Source: Haloarcula rubra (GTDB lineage: Archaea > Halobacteriota > Halobacteria > Halobacteriales > Haloarculaceae). From it: a stretch of DNA of 64,000 bases. The position numbers and the translations under genes are program-made. The DNA is taken from the NCBI RefSeq assembly GCF_019599465.1, contig NZ_RKLR01000010.1, positions 51,283 through 115,282 on the forward strand. Direction: 5' to 3'. The notes under the pieces were generated by a model, which saw only the letters and a list, made by a program, of their open reading frames with translations, had not been told where the DNA came from and did no database searches. Position 1 is the first letter of the stretch. Every line of letters begins with the position of its first letter. This document shows, piece after piece, positions 53,030 through 62,025 of the stretch.

Positions 53030-54187
53030 CTAAAGCGTGACGCCTTCCGGCAGGGACTCGGTCTCGACGGCACGGTTGAACACGGCCGCGCCGGTGTCGC
53101 CGTCGAACACGTGGACGCGGTCTCGCGGGAACCGCAGTCGGACCGTCTGCCCGAAGTCGATGTCGTACTCGCCTGCGACGGAGGCGACGAGTTCAGTGCC
53201 GCCGACGTCGAGATGGATGAGGTTCTCCCGACCCATCGGCTCCACGACTTCGACGGTTCCCTCGACTGTATCGGGGCCGGCTTCGGTCGCCAGTTCGATG
53301 TCTTCGGGGCGAACGCCCAGTGTGACGCCGGTGGCCTTCCCGATACGGTCGGCCTGCGCGTCGGTGAACGCGTACTCGACGCCGTCGGTGGAGCCGACAC
53401 CGGAGCGAGCGTCGTAGTCGAGTTCGAAGAAGTTCATCGAGGGCGAGCCGATGAACCCGGCGACGAACCGGTTGGCCGGCTCGTGGTAACACTCGAGTGG
53501 CGTGCCGAGTTGTTGGAGTTCCCCGTCGTTCAGGACGGCGATTCGGTCGCCCATCGTCATCGCTTCGGTCTGGTCGTGGGTGACGTAGACGGTAGCGACC
53601 GACAGTTGCTCGTGGAGTTGCTGGAGTTCCGTTCGCATCTCCGTCCGGAGCTTCGCGTCGAGGTTCGAGAGCGGTTCGTCCATGAGGAACACCGACGGCT
53701 CGCGGACGATGGCCCGTCCCAGTGCAACTCGCTGTTTCTGCCCGCCAGAGAGGGCGTCGGGCCGACGGTCCAGTAACTCGTTGATGCTCAACATCTCGGC
53801 CGCCTCGAAGACCCGTTGGTCTATCTCCGCGTCGTCGAGGGCCGTCGTCATCTCCAGCCCGAATCGCATGTTCTCCTCGACTGTCTTGTGCGGGTACAGC
53901 GCGTAGTTCTGGAACACCATCGCGATGTCCCGGTCTTTGGGCTTGGCGTCGTTGACCACGTCGTCGCCGACGCGGACCTCACCCTCGGTCACCTCTTCGA
54001 GGCCCGCCAAGAGGCGGAGTGTCGTCGACTTTCCACACCCCGAAGGACCGACGAGGACGAGGAACTCGCCGTCGCGGACCGTGATGTCGAGGTCGTCGAC
54101 GGCGACGACCGGTCCGTCGTCGGCGTCGAAACGTTTCGTGACGCCGTCGTACTCGACGGCGGTGCGTGTCTCTTGGGCGCTCGCCAT
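53030..54187 (-). CDS. ABC ATPase, UgpC/MalK/MsmK type
   Basis: 385 residues. Walker A GPSGCGKS, signature LSGGQKQR, Walker B VFLMDEP and the following H-loop. The C-terminal 140 residues form a TOBE/MalK regulatory region (MNFFELDYDARSG, VRPEDIELATEAG, INLIHLDV-type strands). It supplies energy to carbohydrate ABC importers such as the binding protein and permeases at 57464-60708. It is not in the same operon as those permeases but shares their operator motif. Confidence 0.92.
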   Translation of the reverse strand: MASAQETRTAVEYDGVTKRFDADDGPVVAVDDLDITVRDGEFLVLVGPSGCGKSTTLRLLAGLEEVTEGEVRVGDDVVNDAKPKDRDIAMVFQNYALYPHKTVEENMRFGLEMTTALDDAEIDQRVFEAAEMLSINELLDRRPDALSGGQKQRVALGRAIVREPSVFLMDEPLSNLDAKLRTEMRTELQQLHEQLSVATVYVTHDQTEAMTMGDRIAVLNDGELQQLGTPLECYHEPANRFVAGFIGSPSMNFFELDYDARSGVGSTDGVEYAFTDAQADRIGKATGVTLGVRPEDIELATEAGPDTVEGTVEVVEPMGRENLIHLDVGGTELVASVAGEYDIDFGQTVRLRFPRDRVHVFDGDTGAAVFNRAVETESLPEGVTL

Positions 54188-54219
54188 TGTCTACCGTACC
54201 AGTCAAACGCCGGGGACTT

Positions 54220-54240
54220 AGTAGTTACTACTCCAGTAGT
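54220..54240 (-). promoter_or_regulatory. Candidate operator of the UgpC-type gene
   Basis: AGTAGTTACTACT (54220-54232) and the overlapping ACTACTCCAGTAGT (54227-54240) are two interlocked palindromes 33-53 bases upstream of the ATPase start. The 14-base core ACTACT-N2-AGTAGT reappears at 57397-57410. Likely TrmB-type operator; binding is inferred. Confidence 0.55.
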
Positions 54241-54249
54241 GTGAGTGTT

Positions 54250-54699
54250 TCAGACGCTGAAACCGACGAGCCACGGGATGAAGGACGGCGAGAGGTAGAC
54301 GAACCACTGGACGGTCCAGGCGAGCCCCAACCACAGGAGTCCCCACGGCGACGAGACGAGGACGGGGCGGACCGGCCAACGGGCGCCCTCGTTCGTGCTC
54401 TCGCGGGGGTAAACGAAGTCCGCGAGGAAGTGCAACGCCATCCCGAGGGTCACGAAGTGAATAGTCGTCGCGAACACGGGGGGGAGTAGGCCCACACGTT
54501 CGAGCCCAGTGTACACCAACGCCGGGAGGAGGAACGTGTGGAGGAGCCACGACCGGTGGAGCCGTTCGTCGACGGTATCGAGTTCTGGGAGCAGCGTGCC
54601 CGCGACGAGCGGGACGGCGACGGCGGGATGGTAGCCGAGGACGACGGCGAGGAACGCGACGGGGACGGCACTCGCGACGTGGCGTTCGGGGCGGGTCAC
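54250..54699 (-). CDS. Membrane protein, YdjM/DUF457-like
   Basis: 149 residues with about four hydrophobic segments. GTLLPELDTVDERLHRSWLLHT resembles the metal-binding motif of LexA-binding/DUF457-type membrane hydrolases, with Glu-x-Asp in place of the usual Asp-x-Asp and a following RSxxHT. A second His-Asp pair is in MALHFLADFVYPR. The start overlaps the end of the DUF624-like gene (ATGA). Activity is not established. Confidence 0.6.
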   Translation of the reverse strand: MTRPERHVASAVPVAFLAVVLGYHPAVAVPLVAGTLLPELDTVDERLHRSWLLHTFLLPALVYTGLERVGLLPPVFATTIHFVTLGMALHFLADFVYPRESTNEGARWPVRPVLVSSPWGLLWLGLAWTVQWFVYLSPSFIPWLVGFSV

Positions 54700-55388
54700 G
54701 ACCCACCACCCGTCCGGAGCGTGCCCTGATAGGCACGAACCACTCTGAGTGCACCGTCACCGGCAGTCTCCTCGTACGCGACGACTTCGAGGACCGCCAG
54801 CAGTCCCGGCAGGAGGAGTACGGCGGCGATGCCGAGGCCGAGACACAGCACGACCAGCAGGGAGGCGAACAGGGCATGCAAGACAGAGAACGAAGGCGTC
54901 GAGAGGAGGTGCCGACCGGCGTCCCACAGCGCCTGTCGGGCCGACGGCGCACCCTCCCGGACGAGCAGCGTCGCGGCCCGGAGCACCGTGACGAGCGCGG
55001 CACTGAGCGCGTATCCACCGAGTATGGCGCCGACGAGCAACGGTCCGCTCCGGTTGGCAACGGCGAGGCCGGCGTAGGCGATGGTGGTCACGGCCACGGC
55101 CAGCACGAAGACGCCGAGTGGCAGGCCACGACGGAACTGCTCGCGGAACGTCGTCCGGAACACGCGGAGGCGGTCCCGCTCCGTGACCTTCCCGCCCGCC
55201 GCTCGACCTGTGACACCCTCGGTCTGGGCCGCGACCAGCGCGACGACGGCCGGTCCGAGCGTGACGAGCGGGAGCGTCGCCAGCGAGAACACGAGACTCA
55301 GCGCGACGACGCTGGTCAGGTCCGAGTAGGCCGCGCGACCGAACGCCGCGAGCGTGCCGACCGGGTCGAGGGTTGGACGGGATGTCAT
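54696..55388 (-). CDS. Membrane protein, DUF624/YesL-like
   Basis: 230 residues with five or six membrane segments. The N-terminal LDPVGTLAAFGRAAYSDLTS, then LATLPLVTLGPAVVAL are typical of DUF624 proteins, which often sit beside carbohydrate ABC importers of the Ugp/Mal class. That is the context here, between the ATPase and debranching-enzyme genes. Function unknown. It is the first of a two-gene unit with the YdjM-like protein. Confidence 0.65.
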   Translation of the reverse strand: MTSRPTLDPVGTLAAFGRAAYSDLTSVVALSLVFSLATLPLVTLGPAVVALVAAQTEGVTGRAAGGKVTERDRLRVFRTTFREQFRRGLPLGVFVLAVAVTTIAYAGLAVANRSGPLLVGAILGGYALSAALVTVLRAATLLVREGAPSARQALWDAGRHLLSTPSFSVLHALFASLLVVLCLGLGIAAVLLLPGLLAVLEVVAYEETAGDGALRVVRAYQGTLRTGGGS

Positions 55389-55421
55389 AGTGGTGTCTCC
55401 GGGGTGGGTCGGTGAAATTGG

Positions 55422-57350
55422 TTACTCCACGAGTAATGGTGGTGCGACGGGGTCCCCGTCGACGGCCCGCAGGCACGCGAGCGGGGCGGCGGCGGCCCAC
55501 GCTTGCGGTTCACAGGCCTCGCCGTACGTGACCGGCACAGTCGTCCGGTCACGGTCGAACCCGGCGAACAGTTCGGGCAGGCGGTCGTTGCCGCGAGCGC
55601 GGGCCGCCGCGACCAGTCCCTCGCCGACCCGCCGAGCCGCGTCCTCGCGGTCGTAGCGGGCCATCCCCAGCGCACAGAGGGAGTTGTCGTGGGGCCAGAC
55701 GCTGCCGAGGTGGTAGCTCTGTGGGTTGTAGGCATCGTGGTCGGCCGAGAGCGTGCGGATGCCCCAGCCGGTGAACATGTCCGGCGCGAGCAGTCGGTCG
55801 ACGACGCTGTCGGCGCGGGTCTCTGGGACGATACCGCTCCAGAGACAGTGCCCGGGGTTGGTCGTCACCGACGGGATTTGCTCGCCAGCGCCGGTGACTG
55901 CGACGGCGTAGAACGACTCTTCGGAGAGCCAGAACGCATCGTCGAACCGCGTGCGGAGGCCGTCGGCCGCGCGTTCGAGTTCGCGGGCACGGTTCGGGGC
56001 GCCGACGTGGTCGGCCAGTTCGGCACCGCGTCGCATAGCGTCGTAGGCGTACCCCTGGACTTCGGCAGCAGCGAGGTCCCCACTGGGGTGGCGCCCGTCC
56101 GGGAACAAGATGCCGTCGCCGCTGTCTTTCCACGCCTGATGACGGAGGCTCCCGGACTCTCCGCTCTCGAGGTCGTACGTGACGAACTCGCCGTCGCCGA
56201 TGCCGTACTCCTCGAGCCACGTCAGCCCACGGTCGACGTGGGGCCACAAGTCGGCCGCGAATTCGTCGTCGCCGGTGAACCGCCACGTCTCGTGGGCGAG
56301 GACGACGAACAACGCCGTCGCGTCGACGGTTCCGAAGTACGGTCGATGCGGGACCAGTTCCCGGGCGGTGAGTTCCCCGTGTCGAATTTCGTGGAGTATC
56401 TTTCCGGGTTCGGCGTCGCGTTCCGGGTCGACCTCGGTCGCCTGCTGTGCTGCGAGATACCGACAGGTCCCCTTCGCCACTTCTGTGGTCAGCGGCAGAG
56501 CCTGATAGGCCGCGATGAGAGAGTCACGTCCGAAGGCGGTGGCGAACCACGGAACGCCCGCCGAGAACAGCGGACCGTGCTCCGTGTCGAGGCGGAGTTC
56601 GAGCAAGTTCTCCCGGCTCTCTGCGAGCACGTCCTGCCAGCTCTCGTCGTGGTCAGGGAGCGTCGTGGCTTCCAGCCACCGATGTTCCCGCTCGCGAACG
56701 TCGCGTCGGGCCTTGTCGACTGCGTCGACGGCGGAACTAACCGGTCGGGTCGGCGTCACGGCGACCGAGAGGTCGCGGTGTTCGCCGGCAGCCAGCGTGA
56801 GTGGGAGCGTCAGCGTCGCGTCGGCCCGCTGGCCGTCGGTCGTCACGGCCGGGTCGGCATCCGTCGTGCCGTCGACGGTGACCGACACCTCCCGGTCGAA
56901 GTCGACGTCGTCGGGGTCGTAGCTGAACGTCACGCCGGCGTCACCGGTCCGTGCCTGTACCGTCCGCTCCATCTCGGTCCCCATGCCACGGACCTCGAAC
57001 AGGTCGTCGAACCGCGTCCCGAGCGAGAGGGTCAGAGTCGTCTCGGTCCGGTCGTCGGTCAGGTTCGAGACAGTTATCCGCTCGTAGAGGCCGTCCGTGA
57101 CGAACTGGTGGCGTGCGACGTGGTAGCGGCGCGCACCGGTCTCCAGCGGAGAGCCCAGATGCAGGAGACGCTCGCCCGGTCTGACGTCCACGACTTCCAG
57201 CGCGTCTAAATCGGTCGGTAGTGAGAGATCGTAGCAGTCGAGGTGTCGGACGTCGCGGTGATAGAAGCCATCGTGGTCACGACTCGGCTGCCCGTCCTCG
57301 TCCGTTACGAGAAACGTCGAGCCGGTGACGACTGTGCTGTCGGTCTTCAT
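55422..57350 (-). CDS. Glycogen-debranching-type amylo-alpha-1,6-glucosidase
   Basis: 642 residues from the ATG at 57350. N-terminal domain (about 8-200) is the GDE_N_bis beta-sandwich (STFLVTDEDGQPSRDHDGFY, LDCYDLSLPTDLDALEVVDV). The second part is an (alpha/alpha)6 barrel with GVPWFATAFGRDSLIAA, HRPYFGTVDATALFVV and QSYHLGSVWPHDNS, typical of archaeal debranching-type glucosidases. No signal peptide. It probably releases glucose from alpha-1,6 branches or related oligosaccharides in the cytoplasm. It is divergent from the binding-protein gene, sharing an operator at 57397. Confidence 0.85.
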   Translation of the reverse strand: MKTDSTVVTGSTFLVTDEDGQPSRDHDGFYHRDVRHLDCYDLSLPTDLDALEVVDVRPGERLLHLGSPLETGARRYHVARHQFVTDGLYERITVSNLTDDRTETTLTLSLGTRFDDLFEVRGMGTEMERTVQARTGDAGVTFSYDPDDVDFDREVSVTVDGTTDADPAVTTDGQRADATLTLPLTLAAGEHRDLSVAVTPTRPVSSAVDAVDKARRDVREREHRWLEATTLPDHDESWQDVLAESRENLLELRLDTEHGPLFSAGVPWFATAFGRDSLIAAYQALPLTTEVAKGTCRYLAAQQATEVDPERDAEPGKILHEIRHGELTARELVPHRPYFGTVDATALFVVLAHETWRFTGDDEFAADLWPHVDRGLTWLEEYGIGDGEFVTYDLESGESGSLRHQAWKDSGDGILFPDGRHPSGDLAAAEVQGYAYDAMRRGAELADHVGAPNRARELERAADGLRTRFDDAFWLSEESFYAVAVTGAGEQIPSVTTNPGHCLWSGIVPETRADSVVDRLLAPDMFTGWGIRTLSADHDAYNPQSYHLGSVWPHDNSLCALGMARYDREDAARRVGEGLVAAARARGNDRLPELFAGFDRDRTTVPVTYGEACEPQAWAAAAPLACLRAVDGDPVAPPLLVE

Positions 57351-57371
57351 CGTGCGGCGATATACCGGTGG

Positions 57372-57434
57372 TGGGTAATAAAACCCCACGTCAGTTACTA
57401 CTGGAGTAGTTACACCTAGGAAAGATTTAAGTAC
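57372..57434. promoter_or_regulatory. Divergent promoters with one palindromic operator
   Basis: ACTACTGGAGTAGT (57397-57410), within GTTACTACTGGAGTAGTTAC, lies between a minus-strand TATA (TTTATTA, about 57376-57383) serving the debranching gene and a plus-strand TATA (GATTTAAGT, about 57424-57432) serving the binding-protein gene. One bound dimer could control both. The core matches 54227-54240. Confidence 0.65.
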
Positions 57435-57463
57435 TCTCGCTATTTCGTTGTGCACGAACGTAC

Positions 57464-58816
57464 ATGACCGACGACAGCACAAACGGACGACTCTCACGGC
57501 GGCGGTTCGTGGCGGGACTGAGCACGGCGGGGGCGGCGGCGTTCCTCGCAGGGTGTAGCGACGACAGTGGTGGTTCGAGTGGTGACGGGTCCAGCGGTGA
57601 CGGGTCCGGTAGCACGACGACGACCGCAGGGACGACGACGCCGATGAACGCCGACATCACCCTCTCGGGGTGGGCGGCCAACAACGAGGAGTCCGCACTC
57701 GTCACGGACCTCGTCTCGGAGTTCGAGTCCAACCACGAAGGCATCGGAGTCGACTACAACCCTATCCAGTCGAAGTACAAACAGAAGCTCAAAACCCAAC
57801 TCGGGGCTGGCAACGCCCCCGACGCGTTCTACGTCGACTCGTCGTACTTCCCGTCGTTCGCGTCGGCGAACGTCCTGCTCTCGATGGAACCGCTCGCCGA
57901 ATCGGAGGACTACGACACCGACGACTTTTTCGACCCACTGCTGGACGCGTTCCGCTTCGATGGCACGCTGTACGGTGTCCCGAAAGACTTCTCGACTCTG
58001 GGACTGTTCCACAACACGGCGATGTTCGAGGAGGCCAGCGTCGACCCACCGACGACGTGGTCACAGTTCGAGGACGCGCTCTCGGCGCTAAAGGACAACG
58101 TCTCGAACGAGAGCTTCAAGGCCCCGATGATAGAGTACGCCAACGGCCGCTCGTGGTGGGCGTTCCTCTATCAGAACGGCGGGCAGGTTCTCTCCGAGGA
58201 CGGTAGTGAGGCCGTCTTCGCCGACGACCCCGGCGTCGAGGCGCTGGAGTTCCTCACCGGACTGAAAGAAGACGGCCTGCTGGCAGTCCCGAGTGACCTC
58301 GGTTCGGGGTGGCACGGGGCCGCAATCGCCAATCAGGAGGTCGCGACAGCGATTCTCGGGCCATGGGGGCTGCCATTCCTCGAAGGATACGAGGACAACC
58401 CCGACATCAACGGTCAGATAGACGTCGCCCACCTGCCGAAGCCGAGCGACGGCGAGAAGGCGACCATCGCGTACACGGTTTCGTACAGCGCCTCAGCGAA
58501 CACTGACAGCCCAGCGGCGACCCGCGAACTGATCCGGAGCCTCACCAGCGACGAAGGGATGGCTCGCTGGGCAAAGAAGGGGCTGGCGCTGTCTGCCCGG
58601 AAGTCCCACGCGGATCTCGACTACTACGACGAGCACCCGCGCCGGAAGACGTTACTGGAGGCCGGTGACTGGTCTCAACCCTTCTCATTCGGCCCCAAGA
58701 GCGAGTCCATCGTCAACCGTGTCCGCCCGCAACTGGAGGCCGCGATGTTAGGGGAGAAGTCACCCTCGGACGCACTGTCGACCGCCCAGCAGAAAATCAA
58801 CGACGAGGTCCTGTAA
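57464..58816 (+). CDS. Family-1 ABC sugar-binding lipoprotein
   Basis: 450 residues. Tat lipoprotein signal (LSRRRFVAGLSTAGAAAFLAG followed by Cys is split by the lipobox), a Ser/Gly/Thr linker, then a two-lobed family-1 binding protein (ALVTDLVSEFESNHEGIGVD, GVPKDFSTLGLFHNTAMFEE). It binds a carbohydrate outside the cell and delivers it to the two permeases that follow. The adjacent alpha-glucosidase-type enzyme suggests an alpha-glucan product; this is inferred. Confidence 0.88.
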   Translation: MTDDSTNGRLSRRRFVAGLSTAGAAAFLAGCSDDSGGSSGDGSSGDGSGSTTTTAGTTTPMNADITLSGWAANNEESALVTDLVSEFESNHEGIGVDYNPIQSKYKQKLKTQLGAGNAPDAFYVDSSYFPSFASANVLLSMEPLAESEDYDTDDFFDPLLDAFRFDGTLYGVPKDFSTLGLFHNTAMFEEASVDPPTTWSQFEDALSALKDNVSNESFKAPMIEYANGRSWWAFLYQNGGQVLSEDGSEAVFADDPGVEALEFLTGLKEDGLLAVPSDLGSGWHGAAIANQEVATAILGPWGLPFLEGYEDNPDINGQIDVAHLPKPSDGEKATIAYTVSYSASANTDSPAATRELIRSLTSDEGMARWAKKGLALSARKSHADLDYYDEHPRRKTLLEAGDWSQPFSFGPKSESIVNRVRPQLEAAMLGEKSPSDALSTAQQKINDEVL

Positions 58817-58822
58817 CCGCCT

Positions 58823-59842
58823 ATGGCGACCGAGTCCCAGCGGTCTCTGGTCGGGGACGTACTCGCCGGCACTCGCCGGATACTCGCCAGTGCCAAGCAT
58901 CGCGTGGGAATCACCGAGGACCAGAACAATCTCATGGGATTCGCGTTCGTCGCGCCGAACATCCTCGTCTTCTCGGCGTTCCTGCTGGGGCCGGTGCTCT
59001 ACGCCTTCTACATCTCGTTTCAGGAGTGGAGCATCCTCGCGGGTGCCGGCACCTGGGTCGGATTGACGAACTACGTCGAGGTCCTGCGCCCGCTACCGCT
59101 GGCTTACACTGGCAATGGGTTGACGTGGCGACCCGAAGTACTCACGAGTCCGTCGGCGAACCTCTGGTGGTACGCACTGAAGAACACGTTCGTGTACGCC
59201 ATCGGGACGGTCCCGCTCCAGATATTCGGTGGACTCGCGGTAGCACTCATGCTCGACAAGCGCGTGCGGTTCAAGAAGACCTATCGCGCGGCCTACTTCA
59301 TGCCGGTGATGCTGTCGGGCGCGGCGTCGGCGGTGATGTGGCGCTGGTTCCTCGCCGGCGACGGCGTCATCAACAGCGTCCTGCCGACGTTCCTCGAACA
59401 CAACTGGGCCGGTGACCCGGGGACTGCGCTGGGCGGCGTCATGCTCATGGCCGTCTGGGGCGGTATCGGCTCGAACATGATATTCTTCCTCGCGGGCCTA
59501 CAGAACATCCCCGAGGAACTGTACGAGGCCGCCCGTATCGACGGGGCCAGCGCCTGGCACCGCTTCCGGCACGTCACCTGGCCCAGTCTCGGAAACACGA
59601 ACTTCTTCGTGTTCGTGATGGCCATCATCTCAGCGTTCCAGGTGTTCGGCATCGCGCTGGTGTTCTCCGAGGGTGGCCCCGTTTACGCGACCACGACGAC
59701 GGTCCTGCTCATCTATCAGCGTGCCTTCGAAGAGGGTGCCTTCGGTGAGGGCGCCGCGATGGCGTTCCTCCTGTTCATCCTCATCTTCTCCTTTAGCTAC
59801 TACCAGTACCGCTACCGTGACGAGACGGAGGTGGACTACTGA
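58823..59842 (+). CDS. ABC sugar permease, MalF/UgpA type
   Basis: 339 residues. Six membrane helices after a 35-residue N-terminus. The first helix VAPNILVFSAFLLGPVLYAF and the coupling loop ELYEAARIDGASAWHRFRHV with its EAA motif are typical. It starts six bases after the binding-protein stop and overlaps the next gene (ATGA). Confidence 0.9.
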   Translation: MATESQRSLVGDVLAGTRRILASAKHRVGITEDQNNLMGFAFVAPNILVFSAFLLGPVLYAFYISFQEWSILAGAGTWVGLTNYVEVLRPLPLAYTGNGLTWRPEVLTSPSANLWWYALKNTFVYAIGTVPLQIFGGLAVALMLDKRVRFKKTYRAAYFMPVMLSGAASAVMWRWFLAGDGVINSVLPTFLEHNWAGDPGTALGGVMLMAVWGGIGSNMIFFLAGLQNIPEELYEAARIDGASAWHRFRHVTWPSLGNTNFFVFVMAIISAFQVFGIALVFSEGGPVYATTTTVLLIYQRAFEEGAFGEGAAMAFLLFILIFSFSYYQYRYRDETEVDY

Positions 59843-60708
59843 TGGCTCGCTCGAACTACGAGTACCCCGGCTACGAGCGCAGTGGCGCCGGCTACTGGAC
59901 GAAGACGACACTGCTGTACGTCCTCGTCACCGCCGGCGCGCTGTGGATGACGCTGCCGTTCTGGTGGACGCTGACCACCTCGCTGTCGGCGTCGCCGACG
60001 GCGGCGACGGTGTCGTTCATCCCCGCAGAGTTCACGCTCGACAACTTCCTCACGCTGTGGCGACGACCGGACATCCTGCTGGTCCGGTGGTTCGTCAACA
60101 CCGTCATCTTCGCGGTGACTGTGACGGCGTTCAACCTAACCTTCGACTCGCTGGCGGGCTACGCGCTCGCGAAGGTCGACTTCTGGGGCCGGGACAAACT
60201 GTTCCTGGGGTTCATCTCGACGATGATGATTCCGGGTATGGTGACCTTGATTCCGGTGTACCTCATCCTCGTCGAACTCGGCTGGATCAACACCTACCAG
60301 GGGCTCATTGCGCCGCTGGTCGCCCAACCGCTGGGTATCTTCCTGCTGCGCCAGCACTTCAAGAGCCTGCCGTCGGCGCTGGGCGACGCGGCGAAGATAG
60401 ACGGCTGCAACGAGTTCCAGACGTTCTACAAGATATACCTCCCACTGGCGAAGCCGGCACTTGCGACGCTCGGCATCTTCACGTTCATGGGTGCCTGGAA
60501 CAACTTCCAGTGGCCGCTCATAATCGCTAACGACAACGAGATGTACACGCTGCCCATCGCACTGTTCGCGGTGCGCAACCAGTACTTCGCAGAGTGGGGG
60601 CTGATGATGGCCGCCGCGCTGATCATCGTCGCGCCGGTCATCGTCGCCTTCCTCGCCGCGCAGAACTACTTCATCCGCGGGATGAGCCTCTCGGGGATGA
60701 AGGGGTAG
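59842..60708 (+). CDS. ABC sugar permease, MalG/UgpE type
   Basis: 288 residues. Six helices and the coupling loop SALGDAAKIDGCNEFQTFYK. It forms the channel with the MalF-type subunit. A stem-loop follows at 60716-60742, likely the end of the operon. No ATPase gene is in this operon; the UgpC-type protein at 53030-54187 is the likely energiser. Confidence 0.9.
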   Translation: MARSNYEYPGYERSGAGYWTKTTLLYVLVTAGALWMTLPFWWTLTTSLSASPTAATVSFIPAEFTLDNFLTLWRRPDILLVRWFVNTVIFAVTVTAFNLTFDSLAGYALAKVDFWGRDKLFLGFISTMMIPGMVTLIPVYLILVELGWINTYQGLIAPLVAQPLGIFLLRQHFKSLPSALGDAAKIDGCNEFQTFYKIYLPLAKPALATLGIFTFMGAWNNFQWPLIIANDNEMYTLPIALFAVRNQYFAEWGLMMAAALIIVAPVIVAFLAAQNYFIRGMSLSGMKG

Positions 60709-60715
60709 TTCGATT

Positions 60716-60742
60716 CCGGCCCGAAACGTTATCGGGGGCCGG
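60716..60742 (+). terminator. Stem-loop after the sugar permease operon
   Basis: CCGGCCC (60716-60722) and GGGCCGG (60736-60742) pair seven bases after the stop codon, followed by AGACGTTT. Plausible 3' end of the three-gene transcript. Confidence 0.45.
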
Positions 60743-60903
60743 AGACGTTTCCAGCAGGAACATCAACCGCATCGCGGCTCATGTTACTGAGACTTATACA
60801 GACACACCCGTGGGTAGAGCGTCAGCTCGGGCGGCACACATGTCCCCGAACGCACCGAAGATTCTGACATCCTCCCACGCCTCTAGCCACGGTAGAGTAC
60901 GGC

Positions 60904-61734
60904 TCAGGGCCCCCTAACTTCGAGTGCGTCACCAGAGAGAAATCCCGTAGCCATCAGTCGTCGAACGATGGCAACCAGTCCGTTGTCGAATCCGCGGCCG
61001 AAAACCCCCTGTTCGTGTTCACGGCCGTCTTCCATAGTTTCAGAGAACGAACTCACCAAGATAGCCTCGCGGTCCGCCAGTAACAGCCGACTGATCTCCG
61101 TGTCGTCGCCCGGGAGCGGCGAACGACTCAGCCAGTCCAATCCCGATACGAACACCTCGATATCCGGGAGTGAGTCCTGAACCTCGACCTGGAGGTCTTC
61201 GTCGATCGTGCCGACGATAGTGTTTACACCACGTTTCTGGGCCGCCCGCAGCTGATTGGCTAACTGGTCGGTGAAAATGCTCTCGTGCCCGATCACGAGT
61301 ATCAACTCGTCTGTTGACCCTTCGATCAATTGTTGTGTCCGACTAGTGATGCCCTGATTCCCCGAGAGGGCCCATACTTCATGGGTTGCTTCCTCGGTAT
61401 CGTCCTCGTCAGTTCGTTCGAGCCCGCTCAGTACACCTCTTAGTGACTGCGCGCGCTCCACATACTCCGACTCGAGTGTATTGACGGCTTCGTCGACCGT
61501 GACCGCCCGAAACACCTGTGGATTCGAGTGTTGTGTCTCGACTAACCCCTTCGATTCCAGCACGCGAACCGCGTCGTAGACGCGCGTTCGAGGTACCTCG
61601 GACGTCTCGCTGATGTCTTTGGCCGTTCCACGTTGCCGACGCGAGAGCGCTACGAACGATTTGGCTTCGTACTCTTTGAGCCCGAGTTTTTGGAGCAGTT
61701 CGATCGCTTCTTCTTGATTTGAAACATCATTCAT
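60904..61734 (-). CDS. TrmB-like regulator 3 (short form)
   Basis: 276 residues from the ATG at 61734 (MNDVSNQEEAIELL); an ATG three codons upstream is also possible. Winged helix (GLKEYEAKSFVALSRRQRGT, VPRTRVYDAVRVLESKG) followed by a helical linker and a phospholipase-D-like sensor half (ELILVIGHESIFTDQLANQL, RGVNTIVGTIDEDLQVEVQD), shorter than the full TrmB sugar domain. It is divergent from a clear paralog at 62026. Targets unknown. Confidence 0.8.
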   Translation of the reverse strand: MNDVSNQEEAIELLQKLGLKEYEAKSFVALSRRQRGTAKDISETSEVPRTRVYDAVRVLESKGLVETQHSNPQVFRAVTVDEAVNTLESEYVERAQSLRGVLSGLERTDEDDTEEATHEVWALSGNQGITSRTQQLIEGSTDELILVIGHESIFTDQLANQLRAAQKRGVNTIVGTIDEDLQVEVQDSLPDIEVFVSGLDWLSRSPLPGDDTEISRLLLADREAILVSSFSETMEDGREHEQGVFGRGFDNGLVAIVRRLMATGFLSGDALEVRGP

Positions 61735-61743
61735 TGGTCCCAA

Positions 61744-62025
61744 CCTCGACTGCTACAGTGTCTTTCGTCCCCCGGGCGTATAGTACATCGCACTGGTATC
61801 AAGGGCTGTCACTCATATAATTACACAATATTGAAGAAATCAGACGTTCTAAGCCCAGCAAACTATGACTTCTCAGCTGTTCACTCATTTAATCACAATA
61901 CATCTATGTACGGGTAGCACGCAGGGTAGCGTGGCGTGTAGTAGCAGAACTGGTCCCAACCTCTCTGTTGCTACACGTCTGAAACCACCACACACGGTGG
62001 CTTTCACTAGACTGGTGACGATTCG
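61744..62025. other. Divergent promoter region between two TrmB-like genes
   Basis: About 280 bases, AT-rich in the middle. TGTACTATACGC near 61785 could be the TATA region for the minus-strand gene. No clear palindrome was found. Confidence 0.35.

Noticed and set aside
55503..57209. Long plus-strand frame opposite the debranching-enzyme gene
   Set aside because: Antisense shadow caused by high GC at third codon positions; no family features.
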